A stretch of DNA of 64,000 bases from Burkholderia ambifaria (GTDB lineage Bacteria > Pseudomonadota > Gammaproteobacteria > Burkholderiales > Burkholderiaceae). The notes under the pieces are model-generated. The model was not told the DNA's origin. It did not search any database and saw only the letters and a list, made by a program, of their open reading frames with translations. A program made the position numbers and the translations under genes. The stretch lies in the NCBI RefSeq assembly GCF_001443045.1, contig NZ_LKPJ01000006.1, positions 209,058 through 273,057 on the forward strand, written 5' to 3'. This document shows, one piece after another, positions 24,476 to 34,218 of this stretch. Each line of letters starts with the position of its first letter. Position 1 is the first letter of the stretch.

Positions 24476-25729
24476 ATGAACATCCTCGTCTGCGGCGCGA
24501 ACGGGTTCATCGGGCGGGCGTTGGGCGCGCGGCTCGAAGCTGGCGGCCATCGCGTGCTGCGCGGCGTGCGGCATGCGGTCGGCCCGCACGACGTCGCGAT
24601 CGATTTCGCGAAGGATGTCGATCCCGATGCGTGGCTCGTCCGGCTGGATGGCGTCGACGTCGTGATCAATGCGGTCGGGATGCTCGCCGACCGGCGCGAT
24701 GCGACGTTCGACTCCGTGCATCGTGCGGCGCCCTGCGCGCTCTTCACGGCATGCTGCCGCACCCGCGTGCGACGCGTGATCCAGATCTCGGCGCTGGGCG
24801 TCGAGCGCGGCGATACGCCGTATTTCGCCAGCAAGTACGCCGCCGACACCTTCCTGCAGACGCTGCCGCTCGATTACCGGATCGTGCGTCCCGCGCTCGT
24901 CTACGGGGCGGCCGGCACGTCGGCACGGTTCTTCCGGATGCTCGCGAGCCTGCCCGTGCACGCATTGCCGGCGGGCGGCCATCAGCGGCTGCGCCCCGTG
25001 CATGTCGACGATCTCGCCGAGCTCGTCGCGCGGCTCGTCGATTCGCCGGAGGCCGGCAACCCGGTCATCGACGCGGTCGGTGCCGATGAAGTCGAGTATC
25101 GCGAGATGCTGGGCGTCTATCGTGCCGCGCTGGGTTTCCCGCCGGCGGCCCGCATTGCGCTGCCGGGCCCGCTGGTCGGCGCGGCAGCCGCGCTGCTCGG
25201 CACGATGCCGGGCGCGATGCTGACCCGCGATACGTGGACGATGCTGCGCGGCGGCAACACCGGCGATCCCGCGGCGCTTGCGGCCGTGCTCGGCCGGCCG
25301 CCGCGCGGGCTGCGCAGTTTCATCGGCGCGGACGCGATCATGCTGCGCCGCGACGCGCTCGCGATGTGGCATCGGCCGCTGCTGCTCGGTGCGCTTGCGA
25401 TCGTCTGGATCTGGACGGCCATCGTGAGCGCCTTTGTCCACCCGCTGAGCGACAGCCTCGCGATGCTCGCCCGCGTACACCTGAGCGGGCTACCCGCGCT
25501 GATCGCGCTCTACGCGGCATGCGCGCTGGACTTCGCGTTCGGCGTGGCGACCGTTGCCGCGCCGTCGCGCCGTCTGTGGGCCGCGCAGGGCGCGCTGATC
25601 GTCGCGTATTCGGCCGTCATCGCGGTCACGATGCCCGGCCTGCTCGCCGAGCCGTTCGGCCCCGTGCTCAAGAACGTGCCGATTCTCGCGATCCTGTCGA
25701 TCCTGTTTTCTGAAGAAGAACAAGCATGA
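24476..25729 (+). CDS. NAD(P)-binding epimerase-like domain fused to a DoxX-like membrane domain
   Basis: The first 290 residues form an atypical extended SDR/NDUFA9-like domain: MNILVCGANGFIGRAL with GxxGxxG at 7-13, VINAVGML, and PYFASKYAAD (Y-x3-K). The last 120 residues contain about four hydrophobic helices of the DoxX-like type (LLLGALAIVWIWTAIVSAFV and following). Such fusions occur next to DUF2269 proteins; the substrate is unknown. The stop overlaps the next start (ATGA), so both are co-translated under the GbsR-type operator. Confidence 0.85.
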   Translation: MNILVCGANGFIGRALGARLEAGGHRVLRGVRHAVGPHDVAIDFAKDVDPDAWLVRLDGVDVVINAVGMLADRRDATFDSVHRAAPCALFTACCRTRVRRVIQISALGVERGDTPYFASKYAADTFLQTLPLDYRIVRPALVYGAAGTSARFFRMLASLPVHALPAGGHQRLRPVHVDDLAELVARLVDSPEAGNPVIDAVGADEVEYREMLGVYRAALGFPPAARIALPGPLVGAAAALLGTMPGAMLTRDTWTMLRGGNTGDPAALAAVLGRPPRGLRSFIGADAIMLRRDALAMWHRPLLLGALAIVWIWTAIVSAFVHPLSDSLAMLARVHLSGLPALIALYAACALDFAFGVATVAAPSRRLWAAQGALIVAYSAVIAVTMPGLLAEPFGPVLKNVPILAILSILFSEEEQA

Positions 25730-26196
25730 ACACCTATCTCGTCATCAAGACGCTGCACATCCTGTCCTCGGTGCTGATGGTCGGCACCGGCTTCGGCACC
25801 GCGTTCTACCTGTTCTTCGCGAATCGCACACGCTCGGTGCCGGCGATCGCCGCCGTGTCGCGCCTCGTGGTGCGCGCGGACTGGTGGTTCACGACGCCGG
25901 CCGTGCTGTTCCAGCCGGCGTCCGGACTGTGGCTCGCGCATACGGCCGGCTGGCCATGGCAGACGCCGTGGCTCGTCGCGTCGATCGTGCTGTATGCGAT
26001 CGCGGGCGCGTGCTGGCTGCCGGTCGTATGGCTGCAGATCGAGCTCGCCGGGATGGCGAAGCTCGCGCATGCAAACGGCGACGCCGCGCTGCCGGCGCGC
26101 TACTGGCAGTATGCGAAGCGCTGGGAACGGCTCGGCTATCCGGCGTTCTTCGCGATGCTGGCCGTCTATTTCCTGATGGTGCTCAAGCCGATGTAA
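25726..26196 (+). CDS. DUF2269 family membrane protein
   Basis: The 156-residue protein has four predicted transmembrane helices and the family-typical beginning TYLVIKTLHILSSVLMVGTG. Histidines in helices 1 and 3 (LHILSS, LAHTAG) could bind haem, but this is inference. It is translationally coupled to the epimerase-DoxX gene by an ATGA overlap. Confidence 0.85.
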   Translation: MNTYLVIKTLHILSSVLMVGTGFGTAFYLFFANRTRSVPAIAAVSRLVVRADWWFTTPAVLFQPASGLWLAHTAGWPWQTPWLVASIVLYAIAGACWLPVVWLQIELAGMAKLAHANGDAALPARYWQYAKRWERLGYPAFFAMLAVYFLMVLKPM

Positions 26197-26961
<765 letters not shown>

Positions 26962-27025
26962 CGCATCGCATGTCGCGCGCGGTGCAGGGCCGGCGGTTCG
27001 ACTGCCGCCGCCGCACCGCGGCATG

Positions 27026-28429
27026 TCACGTACCGGATGCCGGTACGGCCTCGAGCACGCGTGCGAGAAACGCCTCGTGACTCCACGCGGATTCCGGCCG
27101 CGACAACCCGAGCCGCACGACCACCAGCTCGCGGCTCGGCACCACGCTCACGAACTGGCCTTCATGGCCGACCGCGTGAAACGCGTCGGCCGGCATCGCG
27201 CGCGCATGCGGATCGCGATCGTTGAACGGCTCCGGCACCTTGACCCACAGTTGCGCGCCGAATTCCTGCCGCGTCGATTGCGGCGTCGCGCGCGTCAGGT
27301 AGCGCACCCAGCCTTGCGGCAGCAGTCGCTGCCCGTTCCACACCCCGTCCTGCAGCAGAAGCTGCCCGAAGCGCGCCCAGTCGCGCGCGCTCGCATACAT
27401 GAACGACGCGCTGCCGAGCGTGCCGGCCGCATCGGGCTCGAACACCGCACTGCGCATCCCGAGCGGCGCGAACAGCGCACGGCGCGGAAATGCAAGGTAA
27501 TCGTCCTCGGTGCCGCCCATCGCTTCGCGCATCACGCGCGCGACGATCGCGCTCGTGCCGCTCGAGTAATGCCACTGCGTGCCGGGCTTTGCGGCGAGCG
27601 GCTTGGCCGACGCGAAGCGCGCGGTGTCGGGCTGCGTGAACAGCATCACGGCGACGTCGGACAGCGGGTCGTCGTAGTCTTCGTTGAATTGCAGGCCGCT
27701 CGTCATTCGCAGCAGTTCGTCGAGCGTGATCGCCGCGCGCGGGTCGCCGCTGTCGCGCCATTCGGGCAGCAGCGCCGACGCATCCGGCGACAGCTTGTGC
27801 TGCGCGACGAGCACGCCGACCAGTGCGGCCGTCACGGTCTTCGTCATCGACCAGCCGGGCAGCGGCGTGTCGGCCGTGAAGCCGGGCGCGTAGCGCTCGG
27901 CGATCACCTGCCCGCGCCACATCACGACGACCGCACGGGTGCGCCGCGGCCGTGCCGGATCGGGTTCGTCGAACGCGCGGTCGAGTGCGGCCTGCAGCTT
28001 GCGTGTGTCGATGCCGGTGGGCGGGGCGGCCGGCGCCGCTTCCTTCGCGGGCGGTGGGTCGGCGACGGGCGGCAGCGCGGCCGGCAGCACGCCGGGCGAC
28101 GGCCCGAGCGCGAGCGTGCAGCCGAGCCCGGGACGGAAGTCCGCCTCGCGTTGCGCGAAGCCGGCGAAGGTCGCGACGGCGCGATGATGCTCGGGATCGA
28201 TCGACGGACGCACCAGTTTCAGCAGCGGATGCACGCCGGCCATGATGTCGACATCGATCACCGACGCTGCCGGACGGCCTGATACGAATACGCCGGAACA
28301 CAGCGCCTTCGCGGCATAGCCCGTCGCGATCGGGGCGAGCCGCGACAGCATGTAGCCGGTGTAGCCGACCGCGGCGACGAGCGCGACGGCGACGCCGCGT
28401 CGGATCAGCGATTTGAAGGGGGGCGTCAT
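27026..28429 (-). CDS. Membrane-anchored serine beta-lactamase-family hydrolase
   Basis: The 467-residue protein has an N-terminal transmembrane anchor (residues 12-28), a Pro/Ala-rich linker at 110-140 and a class C beta-lactamase/DD-peptidase fold. The nucleophile is Ser194 in WSMTKTV (S-x-x-K, Lys197). YSS in QWHYSSGTSAIVA replaces the usual YxN, and VGHEGQF stands at the third motif. Family members are esterases, amidases or DD-peptidases; beta-lactam resistance should not be assumed. The ATG at 28429 is preferred because the anchor follows it. Confidence 0.85.
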   Translation of the reverse strand: MTPPFKSLIRRGVAVALVAAVGYTGYMLSRLAPIATGYAAKALCSGVFVSGRPAASVIDVDIMAGVHPLLKLVRPSIDPEHHRAVATFAGFAQREADFRPGLGCTLALGPSPGVLPAALPPVADPPPAKEAAPAAPPTGIDTRKLQAALDRAFDEPDPARPRRTRAVVVMWRGQVIAERYAPGFTADTPLPGWSMTKTVTAALVGVLVAQHKLSPDASALLPEWRDSGDPRAAITLDELLRMTSGLQFNEDYDDPLSDVAVMLFTQPDTARFASAKPLAAKPGTQWHYSSGTSAIVARVMREAMGGTEDDYLAFPRRALFAPLGMRSAVFEPDAAGTLGSASFMYASARDWARFGQLLLQDGVWNGQRLLPQGWVRYLTRATPQSTRQEFGAQLWVKVPEPFNDRDPHARAMPADAFHAVGHEGQFVSVVPSRELVVVRLGLSRPESAWSHEAFLARVLEAVPASGT

Positions 28430-28621
28430 GCGCGAGCGTCCTCGGTGGCGTGCCGGCCGGCAACGATCCGGCAGTGTCGCAGGTTCGGGCAAGCGGTGGC
28501 AATCGCGGGGGAGCGACGCCGGACGGCATCGCCCAGGCGGCATGGTGCCCGGCGTGTGCGAATCGCATGTGTCGATCGCGCAGGTTCGAACGGGCCGCAT
28601 GCGGCCCGTTCATACGGTGCG

Positions 28622-29800
28622 TCATTGTGCGTTGTCGTTGTCCGAACGCAGTGTCCAGACCGTCGCGGTATTCGTGTTGTCGTCGACGGCCGCGAATTTC
28701 GGATGACCCTTGCTGCCTTGCCCGAACGCGAGGCCGAAGGCTGCGCCCGGCACGGTGTCGACCTGCATCTGCGCGACGAAGCGTCCGTCCACCGTGAATT
28801 CGACGATCTCGCTCGGATGCCGCGGATCGGGATTGACCGCATCGCCGTTCGCGGTCACGAGATGGCCGTTCGGCGCGAGCGCCAGGGCGAGCGGGCCGTG
28901 CAGGTGTGCGGCATCGAAGTAGATCATCCGTCCGACGCCACCGTTGCGGTTCGTCGATGCGGCGTTCTGGATCGCGAACACCGCGTTGTCGCCGGTGGAC
29001 GCGACGTACAGGACGTCGACTTTCGGGTCGTACGCGAGACCGGTCGGGCCGACGACGAGCGCGTTGGGATCGGTCCGGTTCACGTAACCCGACGCGATGA
29101 TGCGCGAGCTCGGCAGCATCGTGACGCCATCGGGGCCGATCACCAGTTCGATCCGTGCGACCGTCCCATTGAGCACGTTGGACACGAACGCGGTCACGCG
29201 CGGACCGTGATCGATCACGGTCATGTCCCACGGCCCGTCGAGCAGCGTGGCGCTGACCAGTTGCGTGACGAGATTGCCTTGCGGACCGATGACGAGCAGC
29301 GAACCCGGTGCGACCACGGTCTTGCCGTCCGGCGCGGGGACGTTGCCGACCAGCACGAAGCCGCTGCGCAGCACCGTGAGCGCGGTCGTCAGGCCGAGAC
29401 TGCTGCCCTGGAAGAACGTTGCCGGCGTTTTGCCGGGCGACAGCTTCACGATCGTCGTGCCGGTGCCTTGCGCGTTCGACGCCGCGTTGAAGTTGGACAC
29501 GACGACGTCGCCCGATTTCAGCGTGCTCCAGCTCGGCACGCCGCGCGGCACGAACGCGATGCCGTACGGATTGACGTCGCCGTTGGCCGGCACGGTCGAC
29601 GCGGTGACCGACGAGACGACCGGCAGGATGATGTCGCTGCCGCCGGCCCATGCGAAAGCCGACGACAATGCGACCACTCCGGCGCCGCAAGCCGCGTGGC
29701 ATAGCGTGCGCGCCAACGTGCGACGGGCGTGGGCAAAGAGCGGCGGGTGAATGGCGAGGACGGGCGGGGCGGGTGAACGACAGGAAGGGAGAGGGTTCAT
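28622..29800 (-). CDS. Secreted NHL/six-bladed beta-propeller-like protein
   Basis: The 392-residue protein begins with a long signal peptide ending near ALSSAFAWA (about residue 52). It then shows repeated blade-like blocks with YGIAFVPRG, DGPWDMTVIDHGPRVTAFVS, TGLAYDPKVDVLYVASTGDN and GPLALALAPNGHLVTANGDA. This pattern fits a periplasmic or secreted propeller of the NHL type. The ligand or enzymatic activity is unknown. It lies 192 bp upstream of the beta-lactamase-family gene on the same strand. Confidence 0.8.
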   Translation of the reverse strand: MNPLPSCRSPAPPVLAIHPPLFAHARRTLARTLCHAACGAGVVALSSAFAWAGGSDIILPVVSSVTASTVPANGDVNPYGIAFVPRGVPSWSTLKSGDVVVSNFNAASNAQGTGTTIVKLSPGKTPATFFQGSSLGLTTALTVLRSGFVLVGNVPAPDGKTVVAPGSLLVIGPQGNLVTQLVSATLLDGPWDMTVIDHGPRVTAFVSNVLNGTVARIELVIGPDGVTMLPSSRIIASGYVNRTDPNALVVGPTGLAYDPKVDVLYVASTGDNAVFAIQNAASTNRNGGVGRMIYFDAAHLHGPLALALAPNGHLVTANGDAVNPDPRHPSEIVEFTVDGRFVAQMQVDTVPGAAFGLAFGQGSKGHPKFAAVDDNTNTATVWTLRSDNDNAQ

Positions 29801-30085
29801 GGCATGACTCCGGTTGATGATCGCAATCAGTCATCCCGGCTGCCGGCCTGCGCAGCCGACGGGTGTCCGGCGCGGGTTCGCGATCGTGCGCGAATCCACG
29901 CTCGGAATAAACGGATCGCGACGGCCGAATATTCCCTCAGTCGACGGACATCGCATGCGAGCCGGCGTGCATTGTTCACCGCAATCGCGACACGTCCTGA
30001 CAAGTTGAAATCCGACCCGCCATCGGCCGATAATCGTCCGGCATCGTTCCCAGTCAAACCGCAATCGGAAAAATCGGAAAACGCC

Positions 30086-30505
30086 ATGTCCTACGACAAC
30101 AACAACCCGTTCGCCAGGATCCTGCGCGGCGAACTGCCGTGCGTGAAGGTCGCCGAAGACGACGCAACCCTCGCGATCATGGATCTCATGCCGCAGGCCG
30201 ACGGTCACGTGCTCGTGATCCCGAAGGAGCCGGCCGCGCAGATCTTCGAGCTGTCCGGCGATGCGGCCGCGGCCGGCATCCGCATGACGCAGCGCGTCGC
30301 GGCGGCCGTGCGCGCGGCGCTCGGGCCGGACGGCGTGTTCATCGGCCAGTTCAACGGCGCGGCCGCGGGCCAGACGGTCCCGCATGTGCATTTCCACGTG
30401 ATCCCGCGCTGGGAAGGCGTCGAGCTGCGGCTGCACGCGCGCGACATCGCCGAGGCGGCCACGCTCGAATCGGTCGCGCAGCGCATCCGCGCACATTTCG
30501 TGTAA
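30086..30505 (+). CDS. HIT-family nucleotide hydrolase
   Basis: The 139-residue protein contains NPFARILRGELPCVKVAEDD and the histidine triad PHVHFHVIPRW (His100, His102, His104). HIT proteins hydrolyse nucleoside phosphoramidates, dinucleoside polyphosphates or related compounds. I chose the ATG at 30086 because homology starts at MSYDNNNPF; the ORF upstream is low-complexity. Confidence 0.92.
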   Translation: MSYDNNNPFARILRGELPCVKVAEDDATLAIMDLMPQADGHVLVIPKEPAAQIFELSGDAAAAGIRMTQRVAAAVRAALGPDGVFIGQFNGAAAGQTVPHVHFHVIPRWEGVELRLHARDIAEAATLESVAQRIRAHFV

Positions 30506-30760
30506 CGCGTGCACGGCGGGTGGTTCCCGCGGCGCCAGCGGGCGCGCGCCGCGACGCCGTTCGCATCTGTTTCAGCAGTCACGCTCGGTAACACGTGTAA
30601 CCGCCCGAGAAACTCGGCTCGGCCGCCCCGGCGCTAGACTCCGCGCATTGCTTCATCGAGCGACAGGAAGGGCGTGCGACCCCTTCGTGCCGGCCGTCGC
30701 AAGATGCGACGGCCCGGTGTTCGCAAGGTGTCATGTGTCCTCTTCGCCGGGAATCGAGCC

Positions 30761-30925
30761 ATGTACAAAGTCCTCATCACGTTTGCGCTGATCGCCGGCC
30801 TGTCCGGCTGTTACGTCGCGCCGCCTTACGGTTACGCCCCCGCGCCGGCTTATTATGGCTATGCGCCCGCGTATTACGCACCGCCCGTCAGTGTCGGGAT
30901 CGGCGGGCACTTCCGTATTCGCTGA
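30761..30925 (+). CDS. Small Tyr/Pro-rich lipoprotein
   Basis: This is a 54-residue protein: signal peptide MYKVLITFALIAGLSGC with a lipobox LSGC (Cys17), then a repeated Y-G-Y-A-P-A stretch and a short tail VGIGGHFRIR. It resembles tiny Burkholderia envelope lipoproteins. The function is unknown. The start is set by the signal peptide; codons upstream in frame are not consistent with one. Confidence 0.7.
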   Translation: MYKVLITFALIAGLSGCYVAPPYGYAPAPAYYGYAPAYYAPPVSVGIGGHFRIR

Positions 30926-31091
30926 CCACGCGGCGGGCGCGGGCTTGCCCCGCAGGTCGATCGACCGCGTCGTTCGACGTTCCGCCGCCGCTTCCCGCAG
31001 GGAAGATTCGCGCGCCGCATGACGGCGCGTCTGCGCATCGCTCGCCCGGGTTCCTATACTTCACAGGAAAGTCCACTCCGGCGAGGCAGCC

Positions 31092-31751
31092 ATGGCCGTT
31101 ACGCGCAAGGTCGCAATCGTGTCGGGCGTCTCCACGCTCGTCTATCTCGGGCTCGCCGTGCTCGGCATCGGCGGGTTCGCAGCCTTCTTCTCGCATCCGC
31201 AACTGACCGTCATCGTCGTCGCGACGTTCGCGCTGGCCGTCGCCGCGTTGTTTACCGAAGGCAACCTGAGCGCCGGCGAACGCGAGAACCGCGACAACCG
31301 CTGGGTGCTCGCGGCCTTCGCGGCGAGCGGCTTCCTGCTCGCCTATCTGCCCGCGCTGACCGACCGGCTCGATGTATGGACCTTCGGTGGCGACACGGTG
31401 CGCTGGATCGGCGTCGTGCTGTATGTCGCGGGCGGCGTGCTGCGTATCTGGCCCGTATTCGTGCTCGGCAAGCGCTTCAGCGGGCTCGTCGCGATCCAGC
31501 CGGGCCATACGCTCGTGACGGGCGGCATCTACAGCCGCATCCGCAACCCGAGCTATCTGGGCCTGGTCGTCAATTCGATCGGCTGGGCGTTCGCGTTCCG
31601 CTCGGGCGTCGGCCTGCTGCTCGTCGCGCTGACGATGGTGCCGCTCGTGGCGCGCATCCGTTCCGAGGAAGCGCTGCTGCGCGCGCAGTTCGGCGCCGAA
31701 TACGACGCGTACTGCGCGCACACCTGGCGGCTGCTTCCCGGCGTGTACTGA
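31092..31751 (+). CDS. Isoprenylcysteine carboxyl methyltransferase-like membrane protein
   Basis: The 219-residue protein has about five hydrophobic helices and the SAM-binding signature of the ICMT/PEMT superfamily, LVTGGIYSRIRNPSYLG (GxYxxxRxPxYxG), followed by EEALLRAQFGAEYDAYCAHT. Bacterial members methylate unknown lipids or thiols. GAGGCAGCC precedes the ATG. It stands alone. Confidence 0.85.
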   Translation: MAVTRKVAIVSGVSTLVYLGLAVLGIGGFAAFFSHPQLTVIVVATFALAVAALFTEGNLSAGERENRDNRWVLAAFAASGFLLAYLPALTDRLDVWTFGGDTVRWIGVVLYVAGGVLRIWPVFVLGKRFSGLVAIQPGHTLVTGGIYSRIRNPSYLGLVVNSIGWAFAFRSGVGLLLVALTMVPLVARIRSEEALLRAQFGAEYDAYCAHTWRLLPGVY

Positions 31752-32127
31752 CCCTCGTTTGCTTCGAACGGGCGGCGCGCGTCGATCTGGCCCCGTTGCG
31801 CTCGCCGATGTGTTGCCACCTGTGTCCGAACTTGCGATGCGGACGCTTCCCGCACCGTCATCCCGACCGGCCGATCGTCGTCGAAGCCTTTGCCGGCGGG
31901 CGTTGCCGGACGATTCGGCAAGCCTTTCCGAGTCGCCTTCCGGTAAACAACTTGTTACCAGAATGTCGACGGCAGCGGGGCTCGACCGGTGCTATTCTTC
32001 GCCGCAAGCTCATTGAAATGAATTGGTCCGGGATTCGGCACAATGCCGGCATCGACGTCGATCGGTTCAGATCGTCGTATCGAGCGGACTTTCAATAACC
32101 AGATTGCGAACAAGGAAGAATACGGGA
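31752..32127. other. Intergenic region before the glycine-zipper gene
   Basis: No gene is supported. It includes an imperfect palindrome, GGTAAACAACTTGTTACC (31942-31959), and an A/T-richer stretch up to 32127 that probably holds the promoter of the glycine-zipper gene. Confidence 0.5.
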
Positions 32128-32568
32128 ATGTGGAAGAAAATTGCCCCCACTCTCGTCGTCGCCGTGCTGACCGGCGCGACCGCACTGCCGGCAATGGCCG
32201 GTGACCTGAACAACGCGCTCGGCGGCGCGCTCGGCGGGGTTGCCGGCGCAGCGGTCGGCGGCGCGGTCGGCGGCAGCACGGGCTCCGTGATCGGCGGCGC
32301 GATCGGCGGCGGCGCGGGCGGCGCAGTGACGGCGAACCGTCACGAGCGCACCGGCGCGATCATCGGCGGCGCACTCGGCGGCGGCGCGGGTACCGCGGCC
32401 GGCAACGCGATGGGCGGCCGCACGGGCGGCCTGCTGGGCGCAGCCGTTGGCGGCGGCGCCGGCGCGGCGCTCGGCGGCAACCTGTCGCGCAACTCGTACG
32501 ACCGCGGCGATCACGGCGGTCGCGGTTATCGTCACCGCAAGCATCGCCATCACCGCGACTGGGACTGA
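32128..32568 (+). CDS. Secreted glycine-zipper protein with His/Arg-rich tail
   Basis: The 146-residue protein has a signal peptide (MWKKIAPTLVVAVLTGATAL, PAMAG) and then about 95 residues of repeated GGALGG/GGAIGG zipper segments able to insert in membranes. It ends in a positively charged HRKHRHHRDWD tail. It resembles the 17-kDa-antigen-like glycine-zipper group but lacks a lipobox cysteine. The start at 32128 is fixed by the signal peptide. Confidence 0.8.
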   Translation: MWKKIAPTLVVAVLTGATALPAMAGDLNNALGGALGGVAGAAVGGAVGGSTGSVIGGAIGGGAGGAVTANRHERTGAIIGGALGGGAGTAAGNAMGGRTGGLLGAAVGGGAGAALGGNLSRNSYDRGDHGGRGYRHRKHRHHRDWD

Positions 32569-33276
32569 TCGCCGCGGGCGCGGCACGGTGCGCGGCCTGC
32601 GCACCGGCGCGCCCGACGCGTCGGCACCCGATCCGACAGCCGGCCCGGCAGCCTCAGCCGGGCCGCCTTCGCCGGCAAGACCGGCGGCCTTCATCGCCTT
32701 CATCCCCTTCGGCAGTTCAAGCCCGGCCCCGCTCGACGGCTCGGCACGCTCCCTCCCGCTTTACCTTTCCCGCTTGCAGACCACATCGCCAGTTGCACTG
32801 ACATGCAGCCGGGCAGGTTTGGCCGACACCACGCGATATCGCTGATCGACGCGTTGTCCTCCGGTCATCAGGATTTCCCTGATGCGCCGACCGTTTGCGA
32901 CACGCGTGCACCGGCCATCGCGGGCGCCGGCGGGTAGTGCGAAATCGAATGGATGTCATCGCAACATTTAATTGGTCGATCAGGATCGACTTCGCTATCG
33001 TCAACGCTGCCCGCGTACGGAATCGAACCGTGCCGTCCCCCGTGCCCCGCCGCATGACCCCGAGTGTCCGCGGCCCGGCCGCCGGACCCACAGGCATGGG
33101 TCGCCCCGCCCGCTGAACCGGGCGGACCCGTCGCGAAGCCTGGCCGACCGAAAGAAGGCGCCCGCGCTTTCAAGCCACCCCGGCAACGATGTCCCGCCGC
33201 CGCATGCGTGCCCCACGCGCGTGCCGCGCCTGCCGTTGCTACCCGGGGCCGGACCAACCCATTGCCTGGATGCTTT
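32569..33276. other. Long intergenic region upstream of the ureidoglycine aminohydrolase gene
   Basis: This 708-bp stretch holds no gene I can support; ORFs on both strands are Pro/Arg/Ala-rich shadows. An A/T-rich island near 32940-33000 contains a perfect inverted repeat, GTCGATCAGGATCGAC (32975-32990), a candidate regulator site for the gene at 33277. Confidence 0.5.
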
Positions 33277-34113
33277 ATGTCTAAGACAACGTATTACGCG
33301 CCGCATGGCGGCCACCCGCCGCAGACCGATCTGCTGACCGATCGCGCGATGTTCACCGAGGCGTACGCGGTCATTCCGAAGGGAGTGATGCGCGACATCG
33401 TCACGAGCTGGCTGCCGTTCTGGACCAACACGCGCCTGTGGGTGATCGCGCGTCCGCTGTCGGGTTTCGCCGAAACCTTCTCGCAGTACATCGTCGAAGT
33501 GAACCCGGGCGGCGGCAGCGACAAGCCCGAGCAGGACAAGAACGCCGAAGCCGTGCTGTTCGTGGTCGAAGGCGAGGCCGAGCTGACGCTGCAGGGCAAG
33601 AAGCACACGCTGAAGCCGGGCGGCTACGCATTCATTCCGCCGGGCGCCGACTGGACGCTGCACAACGTCAGCGATGCGGCCGTGCGTTTCCACTGGATCC
33701 GCAAGCACTATCAGGTCGTCGACGGCATTGCGCTGCCGGAAGCGTTCGTGACCAACGAGCAGGACGTCGAGCCGATCGCGATGCCGGGCACCAACGGCGC
33801 ATGGGTGACGACGCGCTTCGTCGACATGAGCGACATGCGCCACGACATGCACGTGAACATCGTGACGTTCGAGCCGGGCGGCGTGATTCCGTTCGCCGAG
33901 ACGCACGTGATGGAGCACGGCCTGTACGTGCTCGAAGGCAAGGCCGTCTATCGCCTGAACCAGGACTGGGTCGAGGTGGAAGCGGGCGACTTCATGTGGT
34001 TGCGCGCATTCTGTCCGCAGGCATGCTATTCGGGTGGCCCTGGCCGCTTCCGCTACCTGCTGTACAAGGATGTGAACCGTCACATGAACCTGACGCTGAA
34101 TCCCGCGCGCTAA
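33277..34113 (+). CDS. allE: (S)-ureidoglycine aminohydrolase, bicupin
   Basis: The enzyme releases ammonia from (S)-ureidoglycine in purine (allantoin) catabolism. The 278-residue protein has two cupin domains: VLFVVEGEAELTLQGKKHTL with GGYAFIPPGADWTLHN in the first, and VIPFAETHVMEHGLYVLEGK with FCPQACYSGGPGRF in the second. The Mn-binding residues would be Glu/His/His in the second cupin (ETHVMEHG). Length matches E. coli AllE/YlbA (261 aa). Other allantoin genes are not in the window, so it is an orphan here. A clear terminator follows 25 bp downstream. Confidence 0.92.
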   Translation: MSKTTYYAPHGGHPPQTDLLTDRAMFTEAYAVIPKGVMRDIVTSWLPFWTNTRLWVIARPLSGFAETFSQYIVEVNPGGGSDKPEQDKNAEAVLFVVEGEAELTLQGKKHTLKPGGYAFIPPGADWTLHNVSDAAVRFHWIRKHYQVVDGIALPEAFVTNEQDVEPIAMPGTNGAWVTTRFVDMSDMRHDMHVNIVTFEPGGVIPFAETHVMEHGLYVLEGKAVYRLNQDWVEVEAGDFMWLRAFCPQACYSGGPGRFRYLLYKDVNRHMNLTLNPAR

Positions 34114-34138
34114 GCGTTGCGCGCGTCGGACCCGAAAG

Positions 34139-34166
34139 CCCGCCGGTGTATGCCGGCGGGTTTTTT
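34139..34166 (+). terminator. Rho-independent terminator after allE
   Basis: An 8-bp perfect stem (CCCGCCGG / CCGGCGGG, 34139-34146 and 34153-34160) with a 6-base loop is followed by six T residues. Confidence 0.9.
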
Positions 34167-34218
34167 GTTGGCGACGTGGTTCGATGCAACCGGCGTGACG
34201 GCGTGCGTGCGTCGCGCG

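Noticed and set aside
27162..29834. 890-codon open frame on the minus strand
   Set aside because: It is Arg/Ala-rich and antisense or out of frame with the beta-lactamase-family and propeller genes, which have clear motifs and signal sequences. High GC makes long spurious frames common here.
32128..32568. Short Gly-codon repeats that could look like a CRISPR or DNA repeat array
   Set aside because: They encode the glycine zipper of a secreted protein; units are irregular in length and there are no spacers.
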